From the NCBI RefSeq assembly GCF_000003815.2, contig NC_049980.1, forward strand, positions 25,564,272-25,628,271: DNA of 64,000 bases. Reading direction: 5' to 3'. The notes below the pieces were generated by a model that saw only the letters and a list, made by a program, of their open reading frames with translations, did not search any database and was not told the origin of the DNA. Positions 25,338 through 38,118 of this stretch are shown here, in pieces. The stretch's first letter is position 1, and every line of letters begins with the position of its first letter. The translations under genes and the position numbers were made by a program. Origin of the DNA: Branchiostoma floridae (taxonomy: Eukaryota > Chordata > Leptocardii > Amphioxiformes > Branchiostomatidae).

Positions 25338-28300
25338 TCAAACATAGGTCTCCACTCTGGTTTTCTTCCTAGCACACATTTGTGGAGAATGCTCTTCATC
25401 ATGATTACTATCTACTCCATTACTACTCTCCACAGAGTCACCTCTCCCAAAAGCCTCAACTTCTCTGGTGAATTCCATCTTCTTGTCTTCCTCTGGTGAT
25501 GCAGCACTTTGGGTATCTTTGCTTATCTTCTTACTCTGATCAGCTCCACAGCTATCCCCATCTCCAAGCATCCAGTTGTCTTCTTCACTTTGCTCACTTC
25601 CATCTGATGAGCTTTCTGACATCTCCACAGCCTTCACTGTTGGTGACTCCAGCATTCCGATGTTAGTTAGCTGAGATTTTACGGGCACCATCTCTTCTAA
25701 GGCTTTGGTCAAGGATGAGACTTCCAGGCTTGAAAATGAAGTGATGCTGCCATCCTTGCTCTCACTGTCAGGTCCCCTAGTGTTGCTGATTGATGTGCTG
25801 TAATTGAGCGCTGCTGAGGATGTGATGGCAGAAACTTCCAGGCTGGTTTCAGAGAGGATGCTGTCATTCCTGGACCTACTTGTAAGGCTTGCCTGTACTT
25901 TTGCTAGATGAGAACTTTCCATTGGCACTGATCCTTGTTGATCTTCTGTTGTCAATTCTTCATCTTCTCTTGTCACAGGGTCACTGTGTGCTGATGATGA
26001 CTCTTCTTTAGCCCCATTGTTTGGTTGGTCCAGGCTAGTCACAGACATTTCCAAGGCAGATATTTGAGTCAAGTCATCCTCAAAAGCTGACCTTTCTTGG
26101 AGAGACTGCAGGAGTTTGTGGTGAACTATGTGTGAGTTTTTACCCTCCTTGCTGAGAGTATGAGATGCTGGATCCAGCTGGAGAGACTCCTTGCTTGTGG
26201 AACTGCCACTGTCACCCTCACTGTCACTGCTTTCCTCTGTAGCACTGCTGATGAAGCTGGAGTCAGTTGTGTAGCTCATTTTGTCCATAGCTTGACATTC
26301 CTGCAAGGACCTGAATCGGTAATCCAGAAAGTCTTGCCGGTCCAGCAGACTTGCTGGTACCCCACTGTCTGTGGTTTGCGCATTACCAGCTTCTACTGTG
26401 CTAGCAGTGGTCATACCTGCTGCCTTGTCATTGCTGTCACTGGGGCTTTGCTGCTTTTCTACCTCCTGCGGCCAATAGTGAACTTCTACAGGAGCTGCAG
26501 AAGACCCTGCCTCCATTGTTGATACCACAACACTATCTTGGTCCTGAGCTTCCATGTAGAAGGATTCTTTTCCATCCAAACTGAGAGATACAGCAGAATC
26601 CTCTGCCTTACTCATGTCATGGTACTCTGTCACTGTATCTGCTGATCCATCAATAGCTGACTGCCAGTGCAAATCAGTAGTGTTTGCCTCTGAGATGGTG
26701 TTGGTGCTATCATCCTTGTCAGGCCGTTGAACTGTACCTGTTACAGTTGGTGACACTTTGAATCTGCCATTGTCATCAGATCCGTTCAGACTTGATGTTG
26801 CTTCCATCTGCTTCTGCTCCTTGGCACTAGTGGACATTTTCTCTCTCTCCACACTGTACGAGGCAGGATCTGCATCTTGTGCAGCCAGATCAGATTGTGA
26901 TGCTCTGTTTGATTTTGTATTCTGTCTTTTTGCTTTGGCTTCAAATGTTTGAATGAGCTGCCCGACGGACTTGGACTTCCTGGCCAGGAAGCTCCATCGC
27001 TTACTCAGCAAGCTTGAGCTACTGCTTGGCTCGTAATGTGGTTGCAGAGGACTCTCCTTGAGAAAAGGTTGCTGCATCTGGTGCAGCCTGCTTGTCACAA
27101 TGGGTGTGGAGTGGGTGTGCTGTTCTGCAGGCATGTGGCTGTCGTATATCTCAATGTCCTCTGGGTTATTGTATATCTTCAGTTCCCGGTCCCTCTTAAA
27201 AACGACCACACCTTCATCTCTCTCACTTGTGGCACTCTTCTCATGGAAAGCTGAATTTATGAAACAAGAAGAAACAATTTTTTGGTTAATAATAAGTATG
27301 CCACTGTTGAAGAAATATGCCCATTTCCAAGTAAAAGAGTACATTACCTCAAATCATGCCATTGACTTTGACAGAAGAAAATCCAGCTGAGACAATCAAA
27401 TTATATGACATATGACACAGAACATGCCAAAGATAGCCCACAAAATAATCTTTGCAGTAAAATATAGAAATTGCAAAGAAAAAAGATGATATGCAGCTCA
27501 TAAACCTGGGTTGGACAAGTCCACTAACCCAAATGTCCAGAGCAAGTGAAAGTGCTGATCCTGAGGCATGTCCTACCCTAACCCACTTGTCTGATCGGGC
27601 ATGTAAGATTTTTTCATGACAGAGATTTTTATATACCTTTCACAGTCATAGCATCAAGCATTGGTCAACACAGAAAAATAGAGCCTGCAAACAATGAAAT
27701 AATTCCATTGATGGAATTGAAAATACTAATAGACAAATGTCATTCAAATGTCCGGACAAGTGAAAAGCAAGTAGTTCAGGCAAGTAAATTTTCTATGTAC
27801 TTGCCCGATAGTTCAAGTGAATTTTAGAAAACTTGTCCAACCCTGATAAACTATGAGCAGGTGTACATTATCTGTAATGAATTCAATCCTTTTCTGTAAA
27901 GAAACGCTCTTTGCCTTACATTGACTGTTCTGAGCTCTCTGGTAGTGAATGGGGCTCTCCCGGAAGGTGAAGTTGTGTTCCCTGATGTTGCTGACAGCAT
28001 GTAGCGCGTTGTCCAGCACAGACTGGAACTTTGGTGGGAAGGGTGGGAGGTTCTCCTTGTCACTTGTGTCAAATGCAGACAGACTCCCCTGTTTGGGTAA
28101 CAATCTCCTGTACAGAACACACAAAAATGGCATTTAAGGTTTTATAATTGAACTGCCTATAAATCATTACTAGCAGTCTTACAGGTAATGTAAGCTTCTT
28201 TATGCACCTGTCACTAGACATTTTGGTATCTGTATCTGTATCTATGTAGCCGGTATAACCGCCCTTCGGTGTAACACACCAGTTGGTTATATTGATTATA

Positions 28301-31300
28301 ACAAATCTATTAAAGGGCTACAGTAATATCGCATTTTTTTTACCATAGGTAACCTATATCAAACTGCATCTTGAGAGTGCTCAAAGTAAAAGCCAATACA
28401 CAACAACCATTAACAGACAATTAGCTAAAGAACAAAATTAGGATAAGTGTTTTTCACTCTAACCTGTTTGGACTTTGCTTCATTGAGTTAGTCCTGTCAT
28501 ACTGGATGCTGTCCTTCCCATCCAAACAGTCAGGCAGGGAGGCGACCAGGTCCTGATCAGTCATGGAGTCCTGGGTTGTGTCCATAGTTGTTTCACCAAG
28601 GCAACTGGGTGATGAACCAACAGTGTAGGTACACCTGGACACCTGCCCAGGTGATTTGTTTGGAGGCTGCAGGACCTTCAGTGTTGGAAATAGGGTGGAG
28701 GTAAACCTCTCACATTGGCTAACAGTTCAGACATACATGCAATTGTGATATATTCACAACAACTACTTAGTTACTGCTTTATTAATTTAGTAATATTACC
28801 ATTGTAGGAACATTAACAGAAAAGGTGCAGAGGACAAATATGATGAAACTTAAATCTTAAATTTTCCATATTTCTGCATTAAAACTTTGTAAAAAACCTG
28901 GGCAGAAAGTACCTCTAGTTCCCTGCAGAGTTGTTCCCTGTATGATGTTAATCGTGAGAGCCTGTTCACCCCCCTGTAAGACAGGCCACAGTTCATCAGA
29001 CGATCCAGCCCCAGGGCGACACCACCTTCCTCCATCTGAAGGAGCCTCTTTCCAGTAGCAACATGTCTGCGGAAGTCATGAGCCTCCAAAGACTCAAAGG
29101 GTACCTGTCCTGTAGAAAGTAGAGTAAGAATCCTTCAGTGTTTTGTTTTAAGTATGATAGAAAACATGTTTGCTAAACTCAGGGTGTTTGAGCAATAGAT
29201 AGATTAGAAATCAATACCTGATGTTTAAAGAATCCTTCTGTGTGCCAAACTCTTTGAAGTTATAAAAAAAAGGTTAAGTTTTAATCTGTCTTCACTAATC
29301 AACTTATGGCACACAGCTTGAGTGGCTGAACTGGGGCTTCAACTACGAAAAACACGTTTATAATACAAGAAGAAGTCTCTCTCATTTTCCAGCGTAGAAT
29401 TATGGAACTTGTCACCTCCACACGTGTTCTATCTATTAGGTAAGATACATATAATGCCAAATGAATGTTAATACATACCTGTATAGATCTCAAAGATGAG
29501 AGCACAGAAGCTGTAGATGTCACTCTTGATGGTTGGGGGTCTCCCTGCATGGATCTCAGGAGCCAGCCAGTTGTAAGCTGCAAGAGGCCGGGAGTTTTGG
29601 AGCACCAAGGACTTCTTTTGTAGAGCCTGGTTCTCGCATCTGGGAAAGGAAAGGGTTGGATTAGTAAGGATAGTTGATAGTTGTTGACGCAAAATCATAT
29701 AACCATACTGCACATTAGGCCACGTTGATTTGATTATATGGATGACATCCGCGCTCGCACCAATTTTCGGCCATTTCCACAAAAAAAAAAAGTTTTCGAC
29801 CACACAATAAATTGTGCAAAGCAGCTGTAAAATGAGCACAAATATTCCGTAGATTGAAAAAAAAGCATCAGAAAACAGATAACTAATGCCATATATAGAA
29901 TGCCAAAATGAATCTAAAGTCAAAGAATAAGATGTGAAAGGACGGAAAGAAAAAAAATGTATTGTTGGTTGGGGAAGGTACCAGTACAGAAACTTCAGGT
30001 CCAGATTATCATGGTATACCATACTATGTGTGTTTAGTCCTATGTTCAACCTTCCTGGCCACTTTGATTTCATGCTGAATGCAACTTTTTTTTTTGGCCA
30101 AACTTTTTTTTTATTCGCTTGCTCGCATCAGTTTTGGAGTTCCCGGAGGATGTCATCCATATAATCAAATCAACATGGCCTTAGTAATGAAAAAAAAGAA
30201 CAGGTGCAGTTGAAGTCTATTCAATGGCACATCCCATACACTTGTAGCCTGGGTACCATCCAGATAGTAGTTTGCTCCTATCTTCACTTCTGCTGTCACA
30301 GTCAATTTTTACATTGGGTTCTAGAGCGTTCGTTCAATGACAACAGGTCTCCCACAAGCGGGCAGAACGCCTATTCGAATGACCACTTCAATCCATTCCA
30401 TAATTCACTCATGTGTAGGGACCAATCAGCGCCTGCGTCCAAAATTTTAACAATTCCAGTCGTTACGATGGCCTGGGTTCCCAGACAGAACAACTGAGAA
30501 GTGACTGTATATAGTGTATAATGAACATCAGAGCTAGAAGCGACTGTATATAGTTTATAATGAATGCCGGAGTGAACTACTTTCTGGACGGTACCGGGCA
30601 GGCTAAAACACTTGGTCGTTGCTTGTACAATTGTTTTGAAGAAGTAATGTTTTGGATATCATCCTCACCTTTCCACAGCATACTCAAAGTTGCCCAGCTT
30701 GCAGATATTCCCACAGGTAATATATGCAGCATGAGAGGTGACACAGCAGTGCAGGATGCCCCTGCTGTGGATGTAGATTAGGGCTTCACAGATCTGCAGG
30801 AGAAAGCTGACCACCATCTCTTCTTTGAACAGCAATCTCTGGATGAGAGAAATATAGGGGGCTGATTTCAAAACAGCTCAGTGACTATATATCTTTATCA
30901 AAGGAGGGGAAGCTACAGCATATAATGATATTTTTCTAGTGTAGCTAAACAGAGAGCAATTTCCTTAACCAAATCACATGGTATTACCAATACTTATCAT
31001 TCACATTTACCTCTGCAGTATGCATGGCATCTGGCAACTTAGAAAGTGACTTTGTCTCTTTGTATAACTGGAATGATTGTAAAGCTAGTAGCAACTACTT
31101 CTGAAAAGATTTAGACAACACAGGTACCACCTTCCACAACTCATGACACTGAGTTTGCAAAAGTTAAAGACATACACATGAATAGAACACCAACCTCCTG
31201 ATGCAACAGATAGAAGAGAGTTTTTGACTCAATATGTTCAAACACCAGCATCATGTTGTCCAGCAAGGCACTGTGGGTCACGGCCATCAAGAGGAGCAGG

Positions 31301-34123
31301 TTTGGGTGGCGCAAATGGCTGAAGATTGGAAGAAATCAAATAAACTTTTTACACTATCAGTAGCTGTTCAAAATATAGAGATCACAGAATAAAGAGAGCA
31401 ATGAAAATAGATAAGATAGTTCATTAGCACACTATCAATACTAACTATGAACATATTTCTATTCTATGGATGCTCAAATATATAAAAAAACACACAACTG
31501 TGATCATCAAAACACTCTGATATCGAGTTCAGCACCAAGGACAGGCATATCCCATTTTCGTATACCAAAGTTCTGGCTTCAAATCATGTCATTTGCAACC
31601 GCTCTGTGGATTCTCAGGTGGTAGAAGTTAAGAACTATTGAATAAGAGAAAATATTGACATGAAAACAGGGTTGGACAAGTCCACTAGCCCCATTGTTCA
31701 GGGTAAGGGAAAGTGCTGATCAGGCAAGTACATGTCCAACCCAACTTGTTCGATCGGGCAAGTAAGATTTTGATATACCTGTTGCTTTTTACAGTTGTGA
31801 CATCAAGCAATGATCAACATAGAAAAATAAAGGCAGTGATAGAAATTCTATGGCTGGCAGTGAAAATATAAAAGTGACATTTGGATTTTGGGCAAGTGAA
31901 AAATTGCTTCGGGCAAGTAAATTTTTCATGTGCTTGCCCAATAGGACAAGTGAAAGCTTGTCAAACCCTGGAAAATCAGCAGTTTCTACCTACCCCAGAG
32001 TATTTACTTCATCCATCAAAAGATCCAGTCTAGCTCTGTCTTCTGTCCGCTCCAACTGTTTTACTGTAACCCTGCTATGGTTCCAGTTCATCCTGGAAAA
32101 TAAAGCTCTCAAGTCATTACCTGATCTAAGAATACAACAATAGCACCATGTCAAGTACTTGCATCTATTATTCTATACTTTCACCACACAAGATGAATCA
32201 GTAATGCTGCTGTTCCACACAGCATGACAACATCCTTGAGACAAAAACAGGTTAGGCAAAAAAGACTTTTAAATTGAAAGATATCTGTGATTCAATGTCA
32301 GCCACTTGAAATGTCCCCTGAGGCTCTTACTTTTGCATGGTGAAGAATCCCCCAGTCACATACTTAAAGGCTGATGAGCCCGCCTCAACCTTGGACAGCT
32401 GAGTCTCAGGAATGATGGGGATGGTGGAGATGTAGCCTGCTGGCTGGTTGTTCCCACTCCCAGTGTACATCTAGAGCACAGGAGAGAGAGACAGAGGTGT
32501 ACTCAGAGATCTATATTTGTATAAAGTCAGGAAGCTCTAACACCAAAGTTAGAAGACATTAACTTAAGACACAGTGATGGGTCTAAGTCAAAAGGGTTAG
32601 TCTGATCTCCATTCTTCAACTTAAGGTGAAGCTTAAAAGTTCCTCAGTATCATCAGTACATATATCTATCTATTGTATTCATTGTTTTCTTGATAACGAC
32701 TAGCATGACAAATCATGTCAGGTTAATAGGCTGAGAAGTGGGTTTAAGGCTGAATACACTGACAGAAATTACACAGATCACAGCTAGTACTTAGTCTATG
32801 AAAGATGTAAAGTTTATAGATACCTACCCTTCCATATCCAAGAAGTTCCACACCTTTCTTTCCCCTTGGCATAGAGGTATGCAGTGCTAACAGGGAGCTG
32901 GCGGATGACCTAGTCTCCTGTGAATCAAGTAAAAGTTATGATATAAAAATTCCGTCTATTTTGATAAGTAGTGTACATTACCTAAATAACATTCTACTTT
33001 ATTTTATAAATTCATAAATGGACAAACTACTGATGTTGCTGATTGCATTACCATGACACTATCTCCAGATGCTCCTGTTGTGACTTCCCCGTTGCTGAGG
33101 GCTACAGCATGCATGTACATCTGGTCCAGCAGGATCAGCATCTTTTTATTCTTCTTCTTGTCTCTCTCCAGTGCCCAGTCCTGAAGGAGTACACAAACAC
33201 ATTGAATACATGAAATTACAAGTCCTCTACATATTACCTGGCAAGGTTGAATCTATAGCATCTACTGTAAGGCATCTATCTGCTGCAAGTCCTCTGCCAA
33301 TAGACAATACTTGAAGTGACATGAGCTGTTGTGAAAAGTCCACCCTACCTTTGGTGTCCTTCCCTCATTATCATGTAGCCTGATATTTCCCCCTGCCCTG
33401 ACCAGTCTCAGTAGAATGCCCGTCTTGCAGCTCCAGGCAGCAGCGTGGACTGGAGTGCTGCCATTGTCTGAACGTCTGAGGAAACACAACATCAGACCAA
33501 CCCAGAAGTCTTTCTCATCTATCTCACAGCATTTTTGAAGTATGAATCAAAATTATTACTGAACATATATTTATGGTTAGTTTTAGAAAATCCTGTTGTG
33601 ATAGATGTCTGGTACAATCTGATACCCCATCTTTTGTGGATTATTAAATGTAACTTTATCTTTCTTGACTATACAGATAAAAACTTACTCATTTGCATTT
33701 GCTCCATATTTCAGGAGGAGCTTCACAGTCTTCTCTTTACCCAAGTAACAGGCACAGAAGAGTGCTGTCTGGTCCCTGGAGTTGGGATAATCCACCCTTG
33801 TTCCTGTGGAAACAAATGGTATTGATAGTGGTATATCCAACATTGACATATTCAATCCATCATTGTTTATCAAAAGGTGCAACTAAGATATATATATATA
33901 TTTATATGACTCTAATACATAGGATCAAATTGGAGCACTGGAACAGACATTCTGTCTACAAAGAAACAAAACAGTTAACAAGGAAATTCCAGTCAACACA
34001 TACATGCAGATATGCCTTACCTTCCTTCAGTAGTTTCTTGACAACATGGACCTTCCCCTTCCTTGTAGCAGCGTGCAGCTGTCCACCCTGGCCATCTTCA
34101 GAAAGCCAACCAAGGGAGATCAT
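25338..34123 (-). CDS. TEX14: TEX14-type ankyrin-repeat pseudokinase
   Basis: Fifteen coding exons: 34021-34123, 33689-33803, 33349-33475, 33052-33180, 32828-32917, 32331-32470, 31994-32092, 31195-31318, 31011-31067, 30669-30838, 29479-29639, 28913-29109, 28464-28675, 27920-28107, 25338-27250. They total 3,825 nt, about 1,274 residues (human about 1,497). ATG 34123 follows an in-frame TAA. Residues 1-120 are ankyrin repeats with GSTPVHAAAWS and GGNIRLHDNEGRTPK, near-identical to human TEX14. The kinase-like region (about 235-500) keeps the beta-3 lysine VTVKQL and APE (WLAPEI), but HRD is HCC (358-360) and DFG is LGN (376-378), so catalysis is not expected. A KEN box (DKENLPP, 592-594) and a long Ser/Glu-rich tail follow. 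In vertebrates TEX14 blocks CEP55-driven abscission to keep germ-cell bridges. The boundaries of exon 28464-28675 are the least certain. Confidence 0.92.
27508..27843. mobile_element. MITE-like family 'gggttggacaagt', copy 1
   Basis: Begins gggttggacaagtcc and ends acttgtccaaccc, so it has terminal inverted repeats of about 13 bp. The interior carries repeated 'gggcaagtaa' / 'ttgcccgata' blocks. No coding. It lies in a TEX14 intron. Copies 2 and 3 are at 31669-31968 and 62651-62929. Confidence 0.75.
29717..30181. mobile_element. MITE-like element with about 33-bp terminal inverted repeats in a TEX14 intron
   Basis: Left end aggccacgttgatttgatta (and on through tatggatgacatcc) matches the reverse complement of the right end with one mismatch. 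The interior is A/T-rich without a frame of interest. A diverged relative lies near 37800-38115. Confidence 0.75.
30494..30572 (+). repeat. Tandem duplication, two copies of about 40 bp
   Basis: 'gactgtatatagtgtataatgaa' and 'gactgtatatagtttataatgaa' repeat with similar flanks in a TEX14 intron. Confidence 0.65.
31528..31544 (+). repeat. Dispersed 17-mer TTCAGCACCAAGGACAG, copy 2
   Basis: Exact 17-nt match to 9613 and 48128, here followed by gcatatcccattttcg. It is in the TEX14 intron between exons 31195-31318 and 31994-32092. Confidence 0.8.
31669..31968. mobile_element. MITE-like family 'gggttggacaagt', copy 2
   Basis: Starts gggttggacaagtccacta and ends agcttgtcaaaccc. Its interior aligns with copies 1 and 3 (cgatcgggcaagtaagatttt, gtgcttgcccaatagg). 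It lies in the next but one TEX14 intron cluster from copy 1. Confidence 0.75.
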
Positions 34124-35060
34124 GGCTTAGGCTGATACCTAACAATTTTCCAATGTCACTCAAGATGGTGCATGTGTCTTTTCCTGTATCAAGGTACAAT
34201 GCAAATAACGGCAATGTAAAGATAGACTATAAACATTGTGGCAATAATTCAAAGTGCATATTTCTGCCAGTAAGTTCAGAAATACATTGTTCTATCTCAA
34301 CTACTTGCTTTTGTGGAGGAATATTTCACCAGTCTGCTTCACATAGCCAACATTAATATCAATCATTACCCTTGCCACATGTATGTTTCCTATGTCAGTA
34401 CCACTAGCAATTACTGAATTAGCCTTCCTGTATGCATGTAAATTAACTTTCAGTAAAACAGCACGCATGCTGGATATTTAACGCCATCTTTTATTTGTAC
34501 TGTCTCAGGCAACACACAGCTTCTTGTGTGAGACCAAACATACTGGTCATCATCACGCATATGAACAATTCAGTTGCTCGACACAGACAAGATATGACAA
34601 TCGTTCCGGTTGCAAAAAATAAGTTAACTAGTACCCTAATTTCTGCCCCCTTTTCACGGCTCTCATTGCATTTCCTTTTGACTGTTTCCTACAAAGACCG
34701 GGTGACCGCAGGTGCCTCTAGTAGGACAGGGACCCAAGGTCATATATTATAGGGAGGCAGATTCCTAACATAACGAGTAAAGATCCGCCGATTTAGGACT
34801 GATCCAAGAAAAATAATTCAAAGTGTTCATACAAATTGCAAAGGATCTGTAACGCTACATGAATTTTACAGAAAGAGTTTTGATGACTTGCCACATTTAA
34901 CAATACATGAGAAGGGGCGACCAATATCATAAGAGGTCAAAGCATGGATGATCCTTGGTCAATCTGAACTTGAGAACGCTACTGGTACTTTTTCAAACAG
35001 CAGAACCCGCGTGTAGTTTACGTAAGGTTTGAAGTTCTGAAAGTTCCAAACCTACTTACC

Positions 35061-35230
35061 AGATTCCCTATCTTTGTCGCAAGGCTGAAAAAAATATTTG
35101 CACGTCAGGTGTAAAAGTCGTCTGACAGAATTGCCGCCATTTTGCTGAGCCGCGTGCCTGAGCCAATCAGATAGCAGGAATCACTGTCGAAATCCACTCG
35201 TTCCCAGGGCGACTAGTGACGTGTGAAGAT
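35061..35230 (-). promoter_or_regulatory. TEX14 non-coding first exon, YY1 site and short uORF
   Basis: On the minus strand a donor (gaatctg|gtaagtag) ends a non-coding exon at about 35061. It fits the acceptor-like tatcag just before the TEX14 start codon. Inside, AAAATGGCGGC (35133-35143) matches the YY1 consensus usually found at transcription starts, and its ATG opens an 11-codon uORF (35105-35140, stop TGA). A CCAAT sequence (ccaatcag) lies at 35163-35170. Transcription from here is inferred. Confidence 0.55.
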
Positions 35231-35731
35231 CTTCCGTCCGTGGTCGATGGTGGCAAACGTACCGTTACCCTTCCGTCTTTAATTTTTCGCCGATAGATTA
35301 TACTTCTACTGTATATTTATATTCAATTAGGCCGATATCCCTGTTTGTGTATGTTGTCAAGCTTGAGCTTGAAAAAGATTTTGCAAGGAAATGAGGACAG
35401 AGACTATTTCATTAGAGTTTCAGTTTTATATAGTTTCCATATGTTCATATAATGTTAATGTTACATGCGTTTACTATGCCTATCTATAATACATCACCAT
35501 GAGATAAAATGATAATGTAACATCTTTTCTGTAAGCACCTAGCTAAAAAGTATAAAGCTACATCTCTGAATCGATCGCAAACAATGTCTCCTGTTTTTAC
35601 TCCTGTACCGGTTCTTATTATAAGCAAGTGCGAGTGACAGAACATATGAGTGAATACGAACGAGTGACGGAACTGAGATATCAAACCACCATCTTACAAA
35701 CTGGTCAGAAAGGCGAATAACTTGCTAAACG

Positions 35732-36634
35732 GTGATTAGCTGGTTAGCAGGAATGTCCAAATACATTTATATAGATCTATTCGCGAAGTCCCTATTTCTG
35801 GAAACAGTGTTCAACACCACTGCAGAGGAGGTTTTCAGACATCGTCGAGTTCCATCTGTCCTCTTCTCACAAACAGACTTTGGCCGTGATGACTGTCCAT
35901 CCACTAGACCAGGCTTGTCAACAGCTTCAGATCCGCCAGTGATGACGTTCCTTACCGGTCACCATTCTTTGACGTTCCTGGTAGCGCTGGGTTTGCTGGA
36001 AGGGAATATGAAAGCAGGTCAACTCTTCAGCCGACATGGAACATCGGATTCGCAACTGCAGTCTTCTAATTCATTCTTGGCAAAGCAGGACGGTACGGTA
36101 CTTTCACAAAATAAAAGTCGCTCCCGTCACTACGTTAACCACGTTACTTTGCTATGAACACAATCAATACTGGGAACTAATTCTCTTTTGAGCAGTTGCT
36201 TCATTTTAATTTTGTTATCACAGCGGCGAAAGGTTGCGAGGCACTTAAACAACTACTCAACCACAGACTATGTAATAATTTACATTACAAAGGGTTGGAC
36301 CAGGAATGATAGAGAAGGAGGGAGTATTATTTATTTTAAGATGCAGGATGACCGAGAAAATAATATACATATTCTAGTGGCATATGGCAGTTCGGAAGTA
36401 AATCAGTTCAAAGTTAACCATCGGTCTCTTTTCTGTTTCCCGTTGCAAAGACCTTTTCACCCCCACCCGCCTACGGTCTTCCTGGTTCATCCCTTACATT
36501 CTTTAAGTACCCTACACAATTGTCTTGCATCTTGATTTCTTCATCTCGTAGGTCTCTCGAGTGATGTGGCATCATCGCTGAAACTGTTTGTACCTGCAAC
36601 ACAGTGGATGCGGAACAAGATCAAGTCCAACTAA
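35732..36634 (+). CDS. Candidate two-exon gene, unknown protein of about 147 residues
   Basis: An open exon 35732-36092 ends AAGCAGGACG|gtacgg. A second exon (acceptor cttcatctcgtag, 36552-36634) reads LSSDVASSLKLFVPATQWM and then stops. Phases match (444 nt in total). I do not recognise the product. Predicted N-terminus is MISWLAGMSKYIY..., with an alternative ATG at 35753. The middle is Ser/Thr-rich with a hydrophobic LTFLVALGLL. It starts about 550 bp from the TEX14 first exon in the opposite direction, consistent with a shared promoter. It could still be a chance frame. Confidence 0.4.
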
Positions 36635-36799
36635 TGTAGTACTGAGGCCAGGTTTATAGATGCAACCTAACCTTGCTCGGCCAACGTTTGAGTTTTCAAA
36701 TGGATTATGGCAGTATGTGATACTTTATCATAGCTAGTTCCTTTATTTCGTTTGGAGCCTAGTGGCACGTAGGGCTGCAAATTTCCTTGATGTTTTAAT

Positions 36800-36970
36800 A
36801 CCAGGGTATATTAGGGATTAAGGATTACAGGGATGGCGTCTTTAATGTGCTCGACGGCACCTCCTGGAACACGTCACCCCCATTTTACATCCCTTCCGAA
36901 AGACGGGTGCAGCCAGGATTAAACCGGGGTCTTCCAGTTACCGACGTATTACAAACTGAAGCTCAACTGT
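36800..36970 (-). mobile_element. Probable tRNA-related SINE remnant
   Basis: The reverse complement contains a B-box-like CCGGTTTAATCCTGG followed by a tail 'gcacccgtctttcggaaggg'. Edges are not defined and no target duplication was seen. Confidence 0.35.
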
Positions 36971-37789
36971 ACGTGTGAGGTTTCTACCGGCAGTTGAGTA
37001 AAAGGGACATTCCAGAGTTACAAGTTAAAAGTTACATTGCTTAAAAAAACGGATGTCTTAGGCGATGGCAGCCCTGCCGGAAAGACCATGTCCTTCCATC
37101 CTGATATCGCGGGAATACAGGCAGGATCTGTCCTGGCATCTGGGATCGGAGTTCCGCTCCGTCTGTCCGAGTTTTCATTTCAAATCTTTTTTACTTTTGT
37201 TAAGTATAGGCCGAGCGGCTAACTAGCTATTCAGGGAGAGAACGCAGTGAGGTCTACATGTGCTTCTAAGACTTTTAATGAAAGCTGCAATTGTATGACA
37301 AAACATGCATCATAAAAGATATACCATGCATCCTAGTTCATTTACAAACGGACACACCTAACAATAAAATTCTGAATCGGTTCCTTGGTTAATTTTGAGC
37401 ATTCATTCTAAGCGGGTTTCAAGCGGGTCTCCGATCTTCTTTGGCTAGTATGAAATTATACAAAATCAACAGGATTAATAGAATATGTTACTTATCGCGA
37501 TTCCTCTATGATTAGCATAGGTATTCCGCAAAGCACGTTACTTAAATAGTGAGTAATTCAAGTAATGGTAGGCTCTGCTGCTTTATACATAAATCATAAG
37601 TGTAATTACAAACTAAGCACGAGTTCCAAATGCGTCAGATTTTATCCTGCAGACCCGATTAGTTTGTGACGCAGACAATCAGGATTTAAGGCGAGTAAAG
37701 GCTTGTAAGTCATCTATATACGAGATGCGATTACCCTCATGTTATGGGAAACAGCTATCTGGTATTTCAGTGACACAGCAAACCTCACG

Positions 37790-38118
37790 CACTCATCGTA
37801 CGCAATCAATCACATGGATGACATCCGCAAGCGTGTCTCAAAAGTTGGGAAAATTGATTTCAGTGGATCATATCTCTGTTGTTATTAATTCCATTATGTT
37901 ATGTATCACTGGAAAGCCAACAACAACAGTGCCCCACTTGCAAAGATTGTTCGTACATTCATGGATCGAACTACAACGCCTAAATAGATTTCAACATGCA
38001 TTTTTTTCGCGTCATTTTGGAGTTTTCCAGCGGAAACCATCTAGAGGATCGCATCACATGATATGGGATTATCCAGAGGATGCAATCCATAAAATAGTCA
38101 TTGTGGCCTAATGAATAA
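37790..38118. mobile_element. Diverged relative of the 29717-30181 MITE-like element
   Basis: Has 'atggatgacatccgc' on the left and 'gaggatgcaatccataaaatagtcattgtggcct' split over the right end, matching the termini of the 29717 element with substitutions. Confidence 0.5.

Noticed and set aside
25136-25402. 88-codon minus-strand frame overlapping the TEX14 end
   Set aside because: The TEX14 last exon is open in another frame to 25338. This frame has no acceptor joining it in phase, though a rare alternative end cannot be excluded.
37725-38111. 128-codon plus-strand frame
   Set aside because: It spans a diverged copy of the 29717 MITE-like element, so it is a chance frame.
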